From Temnothorax longispinosus (lineage: Eukaryota; Arthropoda; Insecta; Hymenoptera; Formicidae): a DNA stretch of 64,000 nt. How positions within the stretch are numbered: the stretch's first letter is position 1; every line of letters begins with the position of its first letter. Location: NCBI RefSeq assembly GCF_030848805.1, contig NC_092365.1, forward strand, positions 4,464,001 to 4,528,000. Direction: 5' to 3'. A program made the position numbers and the translations under genes. The notes under the pieces are model-generated. The model had not been told where the DNA came from. It did no database searches and saw only the letters and a list, made by a program, of their open reading frames with translations. Below are positions 13,697-27,094 of this stretch, in pieces.

Positions 13697-13714
13697 CGGA
13701 GGTACGTACCTCCG
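13697..13714. repeat. Perfect 18-bp palindrome
   Basis: CGGAGGTACGTACCTCCG reads identically on both strands. It sits in a GC-rich tract with no gene assigned. It could be a dimeric protein-binding site or chance. Confidence 0.5.
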
Positions 13715-13851
13715 GCGGCAAGACGCGGCTATGAGGAAGCCTCGGAGGGAGCCCATTGCCCATTCCCGAGAACGGGCGGCGAGACGAGACGACACGCGTG
13801 TCTCGTTCTTATAAATACGTAAATGAAATGTGCCCCTCTCTCTCGCCTAAC

Positions 13852-13884
13852 CGCGCGCGCGCGCACATACGCACACACACACAC
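13852..13884. repeat. (CG)n followed by (CA)n
   Basis: Alternating CG (13852-13864) then CACA repeats (13871-13884), both alternating purine-pyrimidine. Confidence 0.85.
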
Positions 13885-15363
13885 CTCCACCTGTCGCGCT
13901 TGAACACGCGCGAGATAGGAAATGTCGCTTTTGTCGACGATCCGAGCGGCGAAATTTCGCGAGCGGCGAACCAGCCATTCCGAACCAGCCACCATTTCCG
14001 AATTAATTCGTGTATCGAGGTACATTATCGTTCTCGAGGCGCTCGAGGCGAAAATTAACATGTAAAACCGCGAAGACGCGCGCGCGGACTTTAAGTTTCG
14101 CAAAAGAGGATTCTTCGAAGTCTCTTTTGCTCAAAAAGTATAGCGCTTAGCGTTTTCAATTATATTCCATCTCCAACGGCGTCCTGAATTATTCCGTAAA
14201 TAATCTGTGGGAATCTCTTGAACGACTTCGAACTTCGAAAATAGGTTTCCACGGACTTCCACCGTCATGAATTTCGAAAACGCGCGACGACTCCGCGGAA
14301 AATCCCAAGGGCGTGTAACCGTCGGAAATATTCAGAGCGAATCTTGAGCTCTCCGTGCCTTCAGGCTAGGATTCAGAACTCCACAGTAATGTCGGGTAAA
14401 ATTTTAAAAAACAGTCGGCCAAAGTTTCCCTTTATGATTTTTCCTTTTATCGATTTATGTACAGGAATAATAAAGCTAAGTGCATTTTTATAACCGCGAT
14501 GCGCTTTTCCTTCGTTTGCCGCTAACTTGGAAAAGCTCAACGCCGCCGCCGTCGATCAAATAGCTGCGAATCGCTCCGCTCCGGCTCTGAAAGCCTCGAC
14601 AATCCGCTCGACATTCGATCGCCGCAGAGAATGCCGATTTCATTCGCGGCCCGTAGACTAGCCTCGATCTGGCAAATCATCAATCTCTCGGCCGAGTGGC
14701 ACTAATTCAGCGCCCTTGTCCCGCGGTCTCCTCGTCAGCCTCGAACTTTGTACGCTCCCGCCACTTAGGCGACGTTGTACGGAGGACAGGAAGGTATTTC
14801 GTTCGTGCCGGCAGTCGAATAAATAGCCGTCCATACATCAACGCCCTTCGTGATCGCGGGACTTCCACACGGCACGGTCGCCTTAACATTGTCTACAAGT
14901 CGATGGCTGAGAGGCGCACATTCGCCGCTCGTGCCAAGACAGGCAGTCAGTCGGCAAGAAGGTACCCGATAATCCATGATATCCTACAAGGATAGAAAAG
15001 AAGGCCAGAAGTCGCTGCCCGAGCGTCATTGTTCTCAAAAGGCAAATTAACCGCGCGATATGCTCGCGTGTTTTCTTCACCGGGCACGAATTTAATTTCG
15101 CGTTTTGAACAGGAAAGAAGATGATCCGTCAGTTTATTGGATAGATAAGACACCGTCAGGAAAGCATATTAATTTCATGGATCGTCAATTAACAATTATC
15201 ATAGTTCAATTTACTTGTTCTCGTTATTTTGAATCCTTATTAGGTCGGTTGAAAATACGACTGCGATGACGAGAATTCTCGTTATTTTGGATTTTGCGTT
15301 TACTGCCGCGAAAATGCATTTTCTCGACATGAAATATTTATCGCAGAAGCAAAGTGTAACTGG

Positions 15364-15568
15364 AGGTTTTTGGGTATGCTGAACATGATTTTTTAATCCA
15401 AGTTGCAAAATGTTGCCTTAAAAAATATATAACTGTCAGAAAAATAAAAATTTTCGAATATTTTCGTCATGAGATATTTTGTCACATTAAAATTTTACAA
15501 TGAATTAATGATTAGAAACAAGGTACATTTTAGAAGTTTTTGGATGTGCTAAACATGATTTTTTTAAA
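15364..15568. repeat. Two diverged copies of a dispersed repeat
   Basis: GGTTTTTGGGTATGCTGAAC followed by ATGATTTTTT (15366-15393) is matched by a copy at 15535-15565 reading GTTTTTGGATGTGCTAAAC followed by ATGATTTTTTT, about 170 bp apart. Both are followed by A-rich sequence. The unit resembles short interspersed motifs that recur in insect genomes; the family is not identified. Confidence 0.5.
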
Positions 15569-18500
15569 GTCATATTTGAAAGAAAATGTTTAAACGGTTT
15601 TATGACAAAACATTTTTTAACTTTGACTTGAAATTCGTCATCAGCACCAAAAAATCCCTTTATATAAACTTTCATTAATTCTCGAGAATCTTTCGTTTTA
15701 GGTATTTTAGGATCACTCGAGGAAAATCGTGTGGCAGTCAAGGGGTTAACAAAGTTTTACGAAATACGATTGATGCAAAATATTCATGGATGTTCAAAAG
15801 AGAAGGAACAATGAAATAAACGTCGACCATTTTACGAAATCCGAAATGCGGCATGACGAGAGCAGCCGTGTTATTATTCTTATATCACCCCCGTCAGGGA
15901 TGGTGCTATATACGTCAACGGGAGACCGCCAGGGGCGGGCCGATAATTTCAACGGCGCGGGCACACAAAGTAGTAGAAGAAGCACCAAGAAGAAGTCCCA
16001 TTCATCCGGCGCTCGTACCGGAAACTGACAAAACAGTTGATACGCCATGATATAGCAGGCCACGGGAATACGAATGGACGTGGGTGAATATAGGAGGTGC
16101 GAATGGCGTCGAAGGGGAGTTTGAGCAAAAGTCTCCGGGGTCTCTGTTGGGCGAAAGAGAAAAGGAGAGATATAGGGAACGGAGAGAGACAGACCCCGAT
16201 ATGAGAGATGGACTGAGAGAGAAACAGATATATAGAAAATGACGGAAGGTACGCGGTAAGCGAGAAAGTGACGGCGGGATGGCGAGGGTGAAAAAAATAT
16301 TGGTGAATACGAGGGACGGAATCCCAGCGGTACGGGAAGACAAGGAGAGAGAAAGATCGAGGGAGGCGTAGAAAACATCGCACACTAAAATGTCATCGAG
16401 CAATCCTGATTTACGGCGGCAGGGAAATCGGCAGTGTGCAGGGCAAACTTCGAGCCGAGCCCGCGCGCCCGGCCGGAAACCGCGAAATTTTTGTTCGAAC
16501 TTTCATCGGCGCGTTTCGCGGACGGCTCGCGATAAAAAAGATGTATCTCGTCTCCTTCAACCGTCTCTTTCAACCGCCGTTGATACAGGGGGAGAGGAGG
16601 AAACGAGGAAAAGTTAGGGAAGAGAAGGGAGGAAATTATTTTCGAGGAGTGAAAATTATTTTCGATCGGTTGGAAAATTAAATGAGATGCCGAGATCGGG
16701 CAAAGATCGACGAGAACGCGCCGGCGTGTTATTAAATCTTCCTTTAAATCGCGACGCGTGATGATGGGCGTAAATCTGCGCTGTGTAGAAACGTGGGAAA
16801 CTACGTTAGTACGTCGTTGAACGGTGCTTAACGGTCGATCTAATAGCGCCGTCATAACGCGAGACTAATTCTCCGGATTATGAGCGAGAGATTGGGGGGA
16901 GGGGGAGGGGGACGCTTACTGCGACGGTTAACAAGAAGAATAATGTAGCTTCTACAGCAGTAATATTACAACGTATATACATTTAGCGTCTGCATTTAAA
17001 ATAAAAATTATTTTAAAATTGTTATCTTTTACCAAAAAGTTGCGTTATTTTAGAAAATTGCCATTAGAACATTTGAACAATATTACAGCGTTATCGTTAT
17101 CATTATTATCGCTTTTATTTTTATCTAGCAAGCGAGCCTTGCTTGCTTTCGATAGCTGACGAAGAAGATTACGCGACGAATACAATCCCGCAGCGAACAA
17201 GGGGTATCGTCTCTCAAAGTATAGTGCCGAAGTTCCGGCACGCGGAACTCCGGTATAAATTGCGCGTACAATTAGCCGGTTAGACTACTAATTAGCGAAG
17301 GAGGCTATCTCACTTCGTGATACGCTTCACCGCGGTGCTAACCGCGGCGGAAACAATATTTGTCTTTGATTACCTTGGAAGTGTTTACGTAACGGGGTAA
17401 ATAATACTCAATTGCCGGCGCCGAAACGGCCCATATCGATTACGTCCTTCTGCAATTGCGCGCGAAAAGGTATCGCGCTCTTCGCCGAGCGCATTTCAAC
17501 GCTAATTACCGAATTACCACTCGAATTAAGCTCCATTACGTATGATTGGCCCATTTATCGACCGCCACGAAGAACCGGCGGGCGCCGCGACAACGCACGA
17601 GCCATTAACGTTTCCCGACTTAATACGTGAAACGAGGGGGGGGTGCTTCTTAATTTGCTCTGGCTTGAATTATTGATCGAATCCGAACGGGTAATCCATT
17701 CATTCCCCGTTAATCCACATTTATTCCGAATAATCGAATATTATCAATAGAAGAGCGAGTCATAATTTAACATAATTTAAAACATGAAAAGCAAATTGGC
17801 TCGAATAAATATACAGCCACGGGAGAATTCTTGTATTTCATCCCTGTGCATAATGAAGTACGGATCTCGCGAGTGGAGGATTCGAGATCTAAAAATTTCC
17901 CCTGAAACTCTTAAATTAAATCTTCGCTGGATGAAAAGTATCTGAATAAAAGCTCCGGAGCTTTCTCTCTTAATAAATATACGGACACGGGCGGGATTTG
18001 AAAGGGTTAGAATCAACCGTCGATTTATGGTCCCGGACCACTTACCGCGTTTTACGTCCGCGACACAGAAACACGGGGGCGCGAATGAAAGGCGCAATCG
18101 CCACCGGTGGTCGATAATTTCGACGGCGAAATTCTCGAAGACCGTAACGACTTTCATCCGGTGCGGCTGAATAACTATGCAAATGCCCCAACCCCCGCCG
18201 GGGGTTAAGCAGGGGGGTTTTGCCGGCGATGCGGCGCGCGGCGCCCTATAACCGCGCGCGCGGTCCCGGAGTTAAAACGGTGGGGAAAACGGGGTGAGGG
18301 GGGAGAACGGGGGAGAACGGGGGAGAGGCTCCATAAAGCTACACGCACGGCCAAGATTGACCTCTGATGACGTACATCGTGAAAAGCGTAACGAGATCCT
18401 TCCTGGCGCCCGTATAGCCTCGCATTTTCCGCGAATATCAAATTGCCATCTGGGAACCACGGCGAGCGGCGAGCGTTCGGGATTCGTCCGACGGAATTTT

Positions 18501-21500
18501 TCCACCTCTCCGGAGAGCTCGCAGCCGCCCTCAAAGCGCCATTTACCTCGAGCGGGAGGGAGGGGGTTCCACGGCCCTCTTATCCTTCGTTAACACTTGC
18601 AGAACGGACGTTCGGACAGATCGCGCTTTTCGAGTGCCCACAATTCCATTCATTCTCACGCATAACGCATGTCCAATGCATATATTTCTCATATTTGAAA
18701 ATTTTTATTTATTTTAGTCAATCCGTTAACTATTCGTTTTCATTTGGATTACAGAGAACAAAGGACGAGAGAAGGTTCGAGCTTCAGTCGGGAATCAAAT
18801 TACTGCTGGCTAATTAGCATCGGTGAAACTGGAACGTAATGGATAATAAAACCAAGATTGGACTCACCAGGCATGCCGCGCGGGGAGTGATCGGCCGAAT
18901 CTGATAGATATGTCTATACTCTAGTGGGTATATAAATTTTCAGGAGTCGCGGAGCCAATAGCGGCTCGCGTCTCGTAATTAATCACGGTGTCGTAACGGA
19001 GCTCCCGTATCGAAAATCGTTTCGAGTCGTCCGAGCCACGTCATGAAATATTTAAACCTCCAATGCCGAGCGACTAGGAAGATAGTCGTAATGCTATTTT
19101 CAGTACGCCCGCCCGCTCGCGGTAGCCGAGTGTTGACGTATCGCGGAAAGAGAAGTCGAAGAGAGAAATTCGCTGCAAATTACCCGAAAGTCGTTTCAGT
19201 AATATCCGCGCCGGACCTCCTCATATGCTCGTCACGCTTACGCATATGCACTCACGTATGGTATATGTGCCAATGGCCGTACGGAGTCGTACTAAAATGG
19301 TATATAGTCTCTCAAGCCTGTATCCATCGCCGTTAAATTAATAACCGGTGCTATCCGCGTGTACCGAACTCCTCCGAAATATCACCCGACGCCCTCCGGG
19401 GCCCCGTTCATCCGCGCCCCTTCTCCTTTACAGTATCCCATCCCCGGCCCATACAATCCGCCATATATCCCGCATATATGGATTGCACGCGCACGCAGCC
19501 GCGAATACGTGCGGGTGACGAGCGGAATTCTGAATTCCGGATGTGCGTTACCCGCTCCGCGCAATGAGGGAGAAAGGGGGGGGGGGCAGAGAGCAAGAGA
19601 GTCATCGCGTGTCTCCCACCAAAAGGGAGAATCACAATGCCAAAACGAGCCCGTATCGTCGTCAGGCCGCGGCCGACACGGGTGATAACGGTCAATGGCG
19701 CTCAATGCAACGGAATTAAATCTGGCCGATTCATTTTCGCGCCGATCTGACTCGGTTCAACTCGTTCTCGTTAGCGCTGTTTTTTTCCCCGGGTCAAAAA
19801 TCTGCTGTCCCAAGAAATACTGTAGAGCAGTAGAGTAAAATAGGTTGATACTGGCTATGCCAGCTGCGACATAGTTTCTATTTTTTTCAAATTCTGTAAT
19901 ACTCCTGCATAGTCAGTAGAACTAATTTCGAGTAAATATCGATTTTTTTTACATTCACAGTATGCGTTCACGCAGCACAACATTCACAGGCCGATGAAAC
20001 TACGATTTAAATCTGCGAATTGATTGCTTGGAAAAGAAAGTTGGAAAGAGATATTTTTTCTGCAAACCAAATCTTTATTACATTTTCTTTTCTCTTCTCC
20101 TGCCTAATTAATTCACTAATTTTGGGTCGAATTCCGTCTCGACTGGACGGCAGGTTGATTATCGGCAGCTCGATTTCGTATACTATTTATTTCGCGGCTT
20201 CGTCAATCTCCATGCATTAATTATTTCGAGAATCATCACCTGTCGCCGTGCGAATATGTCCGTCGCGGCGGCATAGGTATTTCCGTGCGTCAGCATGATG
20301 CGAAGCTTATGTCGGTCCCGGAGCGTGGCATCGATAGGCCAGGCCATTTTAATTTCGATTGCACCGTATCGACGCGCGTCGCGGCATAATTCCGCGTGTC
20401 GTAAAAGTCGCGTACAGCTCGCGCGAATCGATTCCCCGTTATTCACGACGCGAAGTAATTTCAGTAGCGGCTAGCTCGCAACGCGAACTTCCACTGTAAT
20501 TAAATCTCCGTATGTCCTCTGATTGCTTCATTAGCGCATTACTTGTTGTTGCACCCAACGATTGCACCTCGTAAAAGGGGCAAACAGTAACCGGGGAATA
20601 TCGACGGCAAAAGAGTGGCAAATCTCATCGCCGACATCGACACGACATCGAGATTACAATTGAAGCGTGCAAAATTGAATAGCGCGATTAAAACGGTAAA
20701 AATTCGTCAGTCCATTTTGCGCGAATTAAACAAACCTTTGCGAAAATCGAAACGTTTAACGTATGAAATATAAATATGGAAAGTATAATATTATTATAAA
20801 CTTTGCTAGAAAGATATTACGAACGGATTAAATAATATAGTTTAAAAAAAAAGCTAAAAATATGCACCCCACATAAAAAATTATATGTATTGAGGTGATA
20901 GTTAATTGCCGACAATTCAAGAGTGAACTCTTCAAAGAATAAACGAGAATGTAGGTCGCGCGTATATTCCTCCGTTAATCTTCCAGAATTCAGGCGTCAA
21001 TTTGAAACCCTTATCGATAAGTCACTTGACCGTGCTGTAAGGCTTTCGCTGATGAACTACATACCGTGTGCGGCGACCAATGGTGAGGCCAGGTCTTGGT
21101 CTCGTGACTGCTGCCGACCGAGGGTTGACTTGCTAAAAAGACGACCCGTCTGTCGGTGCTGCCGGTTCCGGTGCCGCTGGTGGTCAAAAGGGCCGCCCTG
21201 GCCCTCGAACCGCCGATGCTTAACGTTGGTGACGTGTCCATTACGCCCTAAAAGCCAGACGCATTACAAGGGTCGTCGAGCTTCGGAAGCGGGGACATTC
21301 GTCGAAATCGAGGCAAACTTCGTAATGGCGCCAGGGTGAATTCCCTTTCCGCCAGCAATATAATGTAATATATTTCGTAGTAATTCCGTACGCTTAAACT
21401 ATTGTAAAAGTCGCTACGTGTATTTTTATAGCGAGACGCGGGTAACTTGTTTGTTCTTCGAAAACAATGTTCCCTACCTTTACTTGATAGAAGGCTCGAA

Positions 21501-22233
21501 GGCGCAAAACTTATTTGTCCAAGTGCAGCGATTTTGATTAAAATGCGCCGCGGCTCGCGCAAGAAGGAACGCGGGGGTTTTTTTTTATATATTTCGCCGA
21601 GCGGATTTCGACTACTCGCGCGAGATAGCGACTTTCAGCGAAATTCAATGAGGGTAATGAAGCCCGTCAGCTGGAGGATGAATGCAGCCGCGAAGTACGC
21701 TGAAAACGTGGCTTTCGTGTCGAATGTACTCCTCCGGGGAAGATTCTTATTAATCCAAGCTTTTCCACGCCGCGGTATTCATCGGCAGCTGGCAACGGCT
21801 TAGATTTTAATATTATCGTGATTTTAATATTACCTCTCCCGCGCAATCAATAATGCACAAAGTCGTGTTTATTTTACGTCTGATTAAAATAAACGGACAA
21901 AGGGTAATGAATAAAGGGAATGTCGAAGAGCGGAAGTGAAAATTGCATCTCATTACTTAATTTCAGCGTACGTGAGTCCGCGTTCCGAGTTAACAATTTC
22001 CAGGGACGTTCCCACCGTGCCGCTGGTTTCTTAAAAATTTCATTATCTCCTCTCGGAAAACCGTCGGCGTCCTCCTTTTCCCCTCTATTCCTTTTAAGGT
22101 GGGATCGACCGGCGACGACGATCCAGCGTCGTCACCGCCGCCGCGAATGAAATCCGATGAGCGTAATCGAGCTCGTTAGACCGTCGAGATGAAAACCCCC
22201 CGAGTGAGCCACACGTACGTCGGTAAAGTTCGC
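15569..22233. other. Non-coding stretch, no gene seen
   Basis: GC-rich intervals (16080-16870, 18180-18600, 19370-19690, 21050-21340) alternate with AT-rich intervals. Frames in 15790-16400 and 19380-19700 are open on both strands and lie in purine- or C-biased DNA. The interval 21020-21340 is compositionally distinct but not recognised. Confidence 0.55.
18282..18323 (+). repeat. G-run minisatellite with G-quadruplex potential
   Basis: Five G tracts of 4-6 bases are separated by short spacers, two of them AGAAC. The pattern meets the usual G4 rule on the plus strand. Confidence 0.7.
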
Positions 22234-22250
22234 GGGGGGGGGGGGGGGGG
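22234..22250 (+). repeat. Poly-G run of 17
   Basis: Seventeen consecutive G. Length is unreliable in assemblies for such runs. A shorter 11-G run lies at 19576-19586. Confidence 0.85.
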
Positions 22251-23568
22251 AGATGGAGCGCCGAGTACCGGAACGAAGAAGAAAACGCGAGGAGCCGAGA
22301 GTGCTGCGTTTTTCAGCGGGATTTACGGATCGTCGGCGAACATTAAGAGGAATGATGCGCGACCGCATCCCGCACGAACACGCGGGACAGACGAAAGAAT
22401 GGCGGGGGCCGAAACGGTGCGGATCGAAGCCGGGAGTAATTCCGCCCGAGTTGAATTATCAAAAAGCAAACGTTACATCGATCGCTCGCGTTTTTATCCA
22501 AACATAGAGATCGTCGTTCGATATCGTTATCTGCATGAAAATTGGAACTCGTAAAAAAGCAGAAATAAAGAGGATAGCCATAATATTGGAATAAATCTGA
22601 CACTTCGATATCTTGCGACGATATATAAAACATGCTCGTAATTATTTCGTGAGTTTTCGGTGTCGCAAATTTTTATTTTTTTATCCGAGAGAAATTTAAT
22701 AAATTAAAAACCAAGCGGTTATATATATATAATAATATATTAAATGATTACATAAGCGTTTTATCAGGACGTCGCATTTAGATATATTCCGACGTCATAT
22801 TTACCCTAGTGTGTCGCCATTATCCTATCGATTTTGGGCTGTCGGAACAAACGAGACGTGTAGGAGGGGAAAAAAGGAAGTGGAACAGAGGCGGGGGATA
22901 ATCACGTTTGGGCGAAAGGAGGGGAAAAAAGGGGGACGAAAATAGATGATAATCGCGAAATTGGCCTCACCTTCCAAATTGAATCTTTCCAACGATCGAG
23001 TAGTGCCGTCGAAAACGTCCGACGATCCGCGCCCGAGCGTGCTAACGATCGGCCCCTTTTGGATCGTTTGGTCGAGAGGTACCAGGGACGAAGTTTGTCG
23101 GGGGGTCGCGATCAAAACCACCCTCGTATTCAGATTTCAGCCTTTCACGTTAGCCTCTCCGCGTCTCCGTCCACCCTCGCGTCTTGGAGCACCTTCACAC
23201 CGGGGTCCTCCACCTCAACCAGGTAATCCCCGTAGTCGCGTGCACCTAATCATTATAAACGGAGGGTGTGGGTGGCGCTGCTAGGTGTCCCTTAAATCGT
23301 TCCAGCACGACGTCGACTCCTCCTCCGCGCAATTACGAGTCATTACGAGCGGGATTCCACCGTGGTAGCACACACGTACACGCGACCCGGGGACCGCGAG
23401 GGCCAGGCCTCGCCAGCCGTTACTCGCCAAAGTGCGTGGCGTTATTTACGGCAACCGAGAATTACGCGGGGCATAAGTCGGCGGAGTGGTTGACTCCGAT
23501 GGTTTCGGAAATTATGACGACGGTAAAGATAACGACGGTGTGGCAGCGCGGCTGCGAATCCTTGCGCA

Positions 23569-23586
23569 GTCGTCGTCGTCGTCGTC
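23569..23586. repeat. (CGT)n trinucleotide repeat
   Basis: Six CGT units lie inside a CpG-rich block. Confidence 0.8.
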
Positions 23587-26500
23587 TTGGCGCGTTTCGT
23601 AAAAACTCGCGTCGACCGCGTGACGTGCTGAAGAGGGTGTTGTCAGTCGGTGCGGAGCGAAGCGGAACGGAGCGGCGTTTCCGCCTGACAGCCGCGCGAA
23701 ATCCCGCCACCTTGTGATTTACTATCGCGTGGCTCTATCGCGGCACGAGCTCCTATTTCGCGGCGGGACTGACTGACAAGCCACCTGTCTACCGGTGGGA
23801 CCTCGGGGGTTTTAGTTCTGGCCCGAAGATTAATCCTCTCCCGGCTGCCAAACGGCTTCTATTACACCCGCGTCATTTTGACGCGAGTCGCCGACCGCGG
23901 TGTTCCGTACCAAACGATTATCGAGGCATACCGGGCGACGTTTCTATCTAATATGTATGCTAATCGAGCTTTCCACGATCAATCGCCTCGATGCTCCTCG
24001 CGGTCGTTCGTAATTCGATCTTCCGCTCGATCGTCGCTGGATCGCGCTTTCCTGTCGCGAGACCGATCGCCGGGTTCGATCATGGCCAGAGACCCGCGAG
24101 CGGAGTCTCGCGATTTTCCCGAACCGAAGTGTACCCGATCGCCGCGTGCGATCTGTCACCGATATCTGTCGGCGAGTGCGTGGCGCGAGTCGTGCTCCCC
24201 GGCACAGTTGTCACCTCGCCAAGCGCCGCGTACGGAATCGCGCACGACACTGAAGCGGCAGGAAATCTCGCGCTCGAGGCGAACCTCTCTCGCGGATTCG
24301 CGGGCTCACGTGTGAAATTCTTGCGCATGCACCGACGCCTTCCTCATCCCTCCTCATCCCCTGCTCGCGCCCTCTGGTCGCGTCGCCCTCCGTCTCATTC
24401 CACACTTCGGAATACGCTTCTTCCCTTTCCCTCTCGCTCTCTCTCGTTCGCTCCTTTCATCCCTCGTATCTCTCTTCGCGCGGCGAACCATCGCTCTTCC
24501 CTCTTTGTCTTCAGTCTCTCGTCGGCGTTCCACTCCCTCCCCTTCTCCCACCGACGCCACCGCGTCGCCTCTTCTTCCGACGCTTCTTTCCCTTCTTCCG
24601 GATCGCTCCTGAATCATGAAGCGACAAGTGTTTGGCGCCGGGACACAGCGCCTGTGCGAGGGTTAAAGAAGTATTTCATGAAGTAAACGCGGGAGTATCT
24701 CAGCTCGCAGCTGTGGAAACGGATAGTGTCCTTAATTGGTCCCTCTCTACCGTTCGAGCGGGCGATCGATATCGCGTCGGTAACCCGGGTCAAAAAGAGC
24801 AGCGATTCTCTCCTTTGGAAAGTTGATTCTCGTTTCTCATCATTAATCGTTTATGGTACAACGATCGTGGAATGAGACCCAGGTTTTCTTATGTTCTCTC
24901 AAACTTCAACTGTTGGACACTTTCCGCCTTTTCCAATTATCCGACGTAATAGAGCACGCTTCACTTTATCCATTGGTCGTTTTACGCGGAAAACTTTCCG
25001 CGAATGGAAAACGCAACGCGCATTGCAGCTTGCAATTGTATAAAACGTAAATGAGATGCGCAAAATGTAGATAATATAAGTGCCAGGGATGTTTCGCGCA
25101 TAGTTCCACTACTTTTCATACTTTTCATGCCTACTTTGCAAAACACTTATTTCTTCCGTAATCTCATGGGGAAAACCTGCGAGTCGAGAAAGTGGAAATA
25201 TGCTAATTCAAGATAAGCTAACCCAGATCCAACGGTGCGGACCTGGGGCACAAGAAAAACGGTGGGTTCGTAAACGTTTGACGTGAGGTCGGCCGCGTGA
25301 CACGTCGCGGAACAATTCCGCGAATTGTAACTGACGAGCATTGTGTGTTTCCGACCCAGTTAATGATTATTTTAATGCTACTCGGAATCACGCGCGTACA
25401 CTCGCGGCTATGAAATACGTGCACAATCGTGCTAAATTATGCTCTTTACCTGACGCAATCCTGATCTTGTCTCTCGATTGTAAAAAATCGTACGAGGCAC
25501 ATTTATAAAATCTAAGCAAGCATATATTTTCTGATCAAACGTTTCAGTTACACATTTTCCTGGTCTCGCAATGATTATTTCAATGATATGTTCACTGTTA
25601 TTCTACTGAGAAAAATCGTTGCAGTTACCACAGTTTCACTATAATTTTTAATTATTTTCGGTGCCAACTGCATTTTTGTAATTATTTTAACAATGCAAAT
25701 TATAGCTGACTCAATACTACATTATTATTGTGTTGTCATAGCTTTAACATACATTCATTCAACCATATACCATGGTTTTATACACTGTAACCTCTGTGAT
25801 TTATACATAGTAAGTCTATAAATACACTATTATAAATATGATGAAAATGATCATAATTTTAAAAATCTATGAATAAGGTTATGATATAAAGTTATTTTAA
25901 GAACCTCAATCACGATTATTTTACTATGCAATTACAGTGGAAAATACAAAACATTTTTCCCTCAGTTGCTACTAAATTCTTTCTATACTATTCAGATCAA
26001 GCGAAATTTTATTATAATCGTTTTTTAATTGCGAAACGTCTCAATCCTGAGCCCAAAGCATGTAAAACCTTATATATTTGGCTGATGAAGCGCCTAGCAG
26101 CTACGATTGCTTACCACTACGGTGGTTTAACCCTCACCGTTTAAGAATCTTCCGAGGGATCGAAGTAATTTTCTTGGAACTCTGCGAAAGCGCCATCGGA
26201 ATTAAATCGAAAACGATCCGGTCCGTTGCTTTGACAAATGAATCGGCACTAATTACCGATACGACTGTCTTGCACGTGGGATTATATTGCGAGATACATC
26301 AGCAAGATTAATAGCGCTTCCGCGATGTAATTTTAGGAAACTATAATGAAGCAATATGCATGGAAAAGTACGACAATAATCGAACTGCATAAATCTTTTT
26401 TTTTTCACGAAACATTTTTTCGCGAAATTGGCAGTTTATCTTTCGAGGTTTATGAGATGAGTAATAAAGAGATGACTTTCTATTTTGAACGAGAATCGCT

Positions 26501-27038
26501 CCAGAAATATAATTGAAAGCTCGATGTCAGTCTCACATCGATATAGGTACGATGCTTGGCTAGCATCTTAATTGTATTTTACAACATTCGCTAATATTAC
26601 ATTGAACGTTTATCGCTTATCGAATCATTTTAGTAGATAACTTTTCCTCTTCATTTCCACGATATGATAGTTCCGGTAGTTACACGCCCTCCTACCTCAA
26701 CTTTTCGATTACCAGCCCGTCAATTACAAGTCTGTGAGTTACAGGCTCGCTCGTCGGAACACGCACACGCACGCACACGCACAAAACGCCAAACGATTAA
26801 CTGCAAAACGCAAACAGCGCGCGATTAATCGCAATTCGATGGCGACGTCAAAGCGATGAAACGGATAGATCGCGACGAAACGTTTCTACCGTTCGCCGCA
26901 ATCGAGACAATACAGCGTTGCGGCACGAGGGATTGGAATTGCAAAATGTAGAATCGACCGGCTATATACACTTCCTTCCCTCCTTTCTCCCTTTGTCTTT
27001 ATAGCTTCGTGCGAGCTCGTCTTCCCGTCTGCATTGCG

Positions 27039-27042
<4 letters not shown>

Positions 27043-27091
<49 letters not shown>
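27043..27091. repeat. (CT)n microsatellite, 49 bp
   Basis: About 24 uninterrupted CT units. Confidence 0.95.

Positions 27092-27094
<3 letters not shown>

Larger units (their letters stand above)
10745..15363. other. Non-coding stretch, no gene seen
   Basis: It holds the microsatellites and palindrome listed separately. A purine-rich tract surrounds the (GA)n at 13413. CpG-rich DNA at 11300-11880 and 13560-14100 gives overlapping frames on both strands without family resemblance. Confidence 0.55.

Noticed and set aside
14685..14760. GGCCGAGTGGC, similar to a Leu/Ser tRNA D-arm
   Set aside because: The rest of the cloverleaf (anticodon stem, TΨC arm, acceptor pairing) is absent.
20923..21339. 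Plus- and minus-strand frames in a compositionally distinct segment
   Set aside because: All three plausible frames give low-information peptides with internal stops; the origin is unresolved.
22967..23120. Possible minus-strand exon ending GAAG|GTGAGG
   Set aside because: The donor is good, but no convincing acceptor or neighbouring exon was found and the peptide is not recognised.
23991..24686. 231-codon plus-strand frame
   Set aside because: Ser/Arg/Pro-rich translation of CpG- and CT-rich DNA, overlapped by open frames on the other strand; no domain is visible.
25606..25971. Possible decayed element with ACTGAG ends
   Set aside because: Terminal similarity is short and interrupted; no target duplication is clear.
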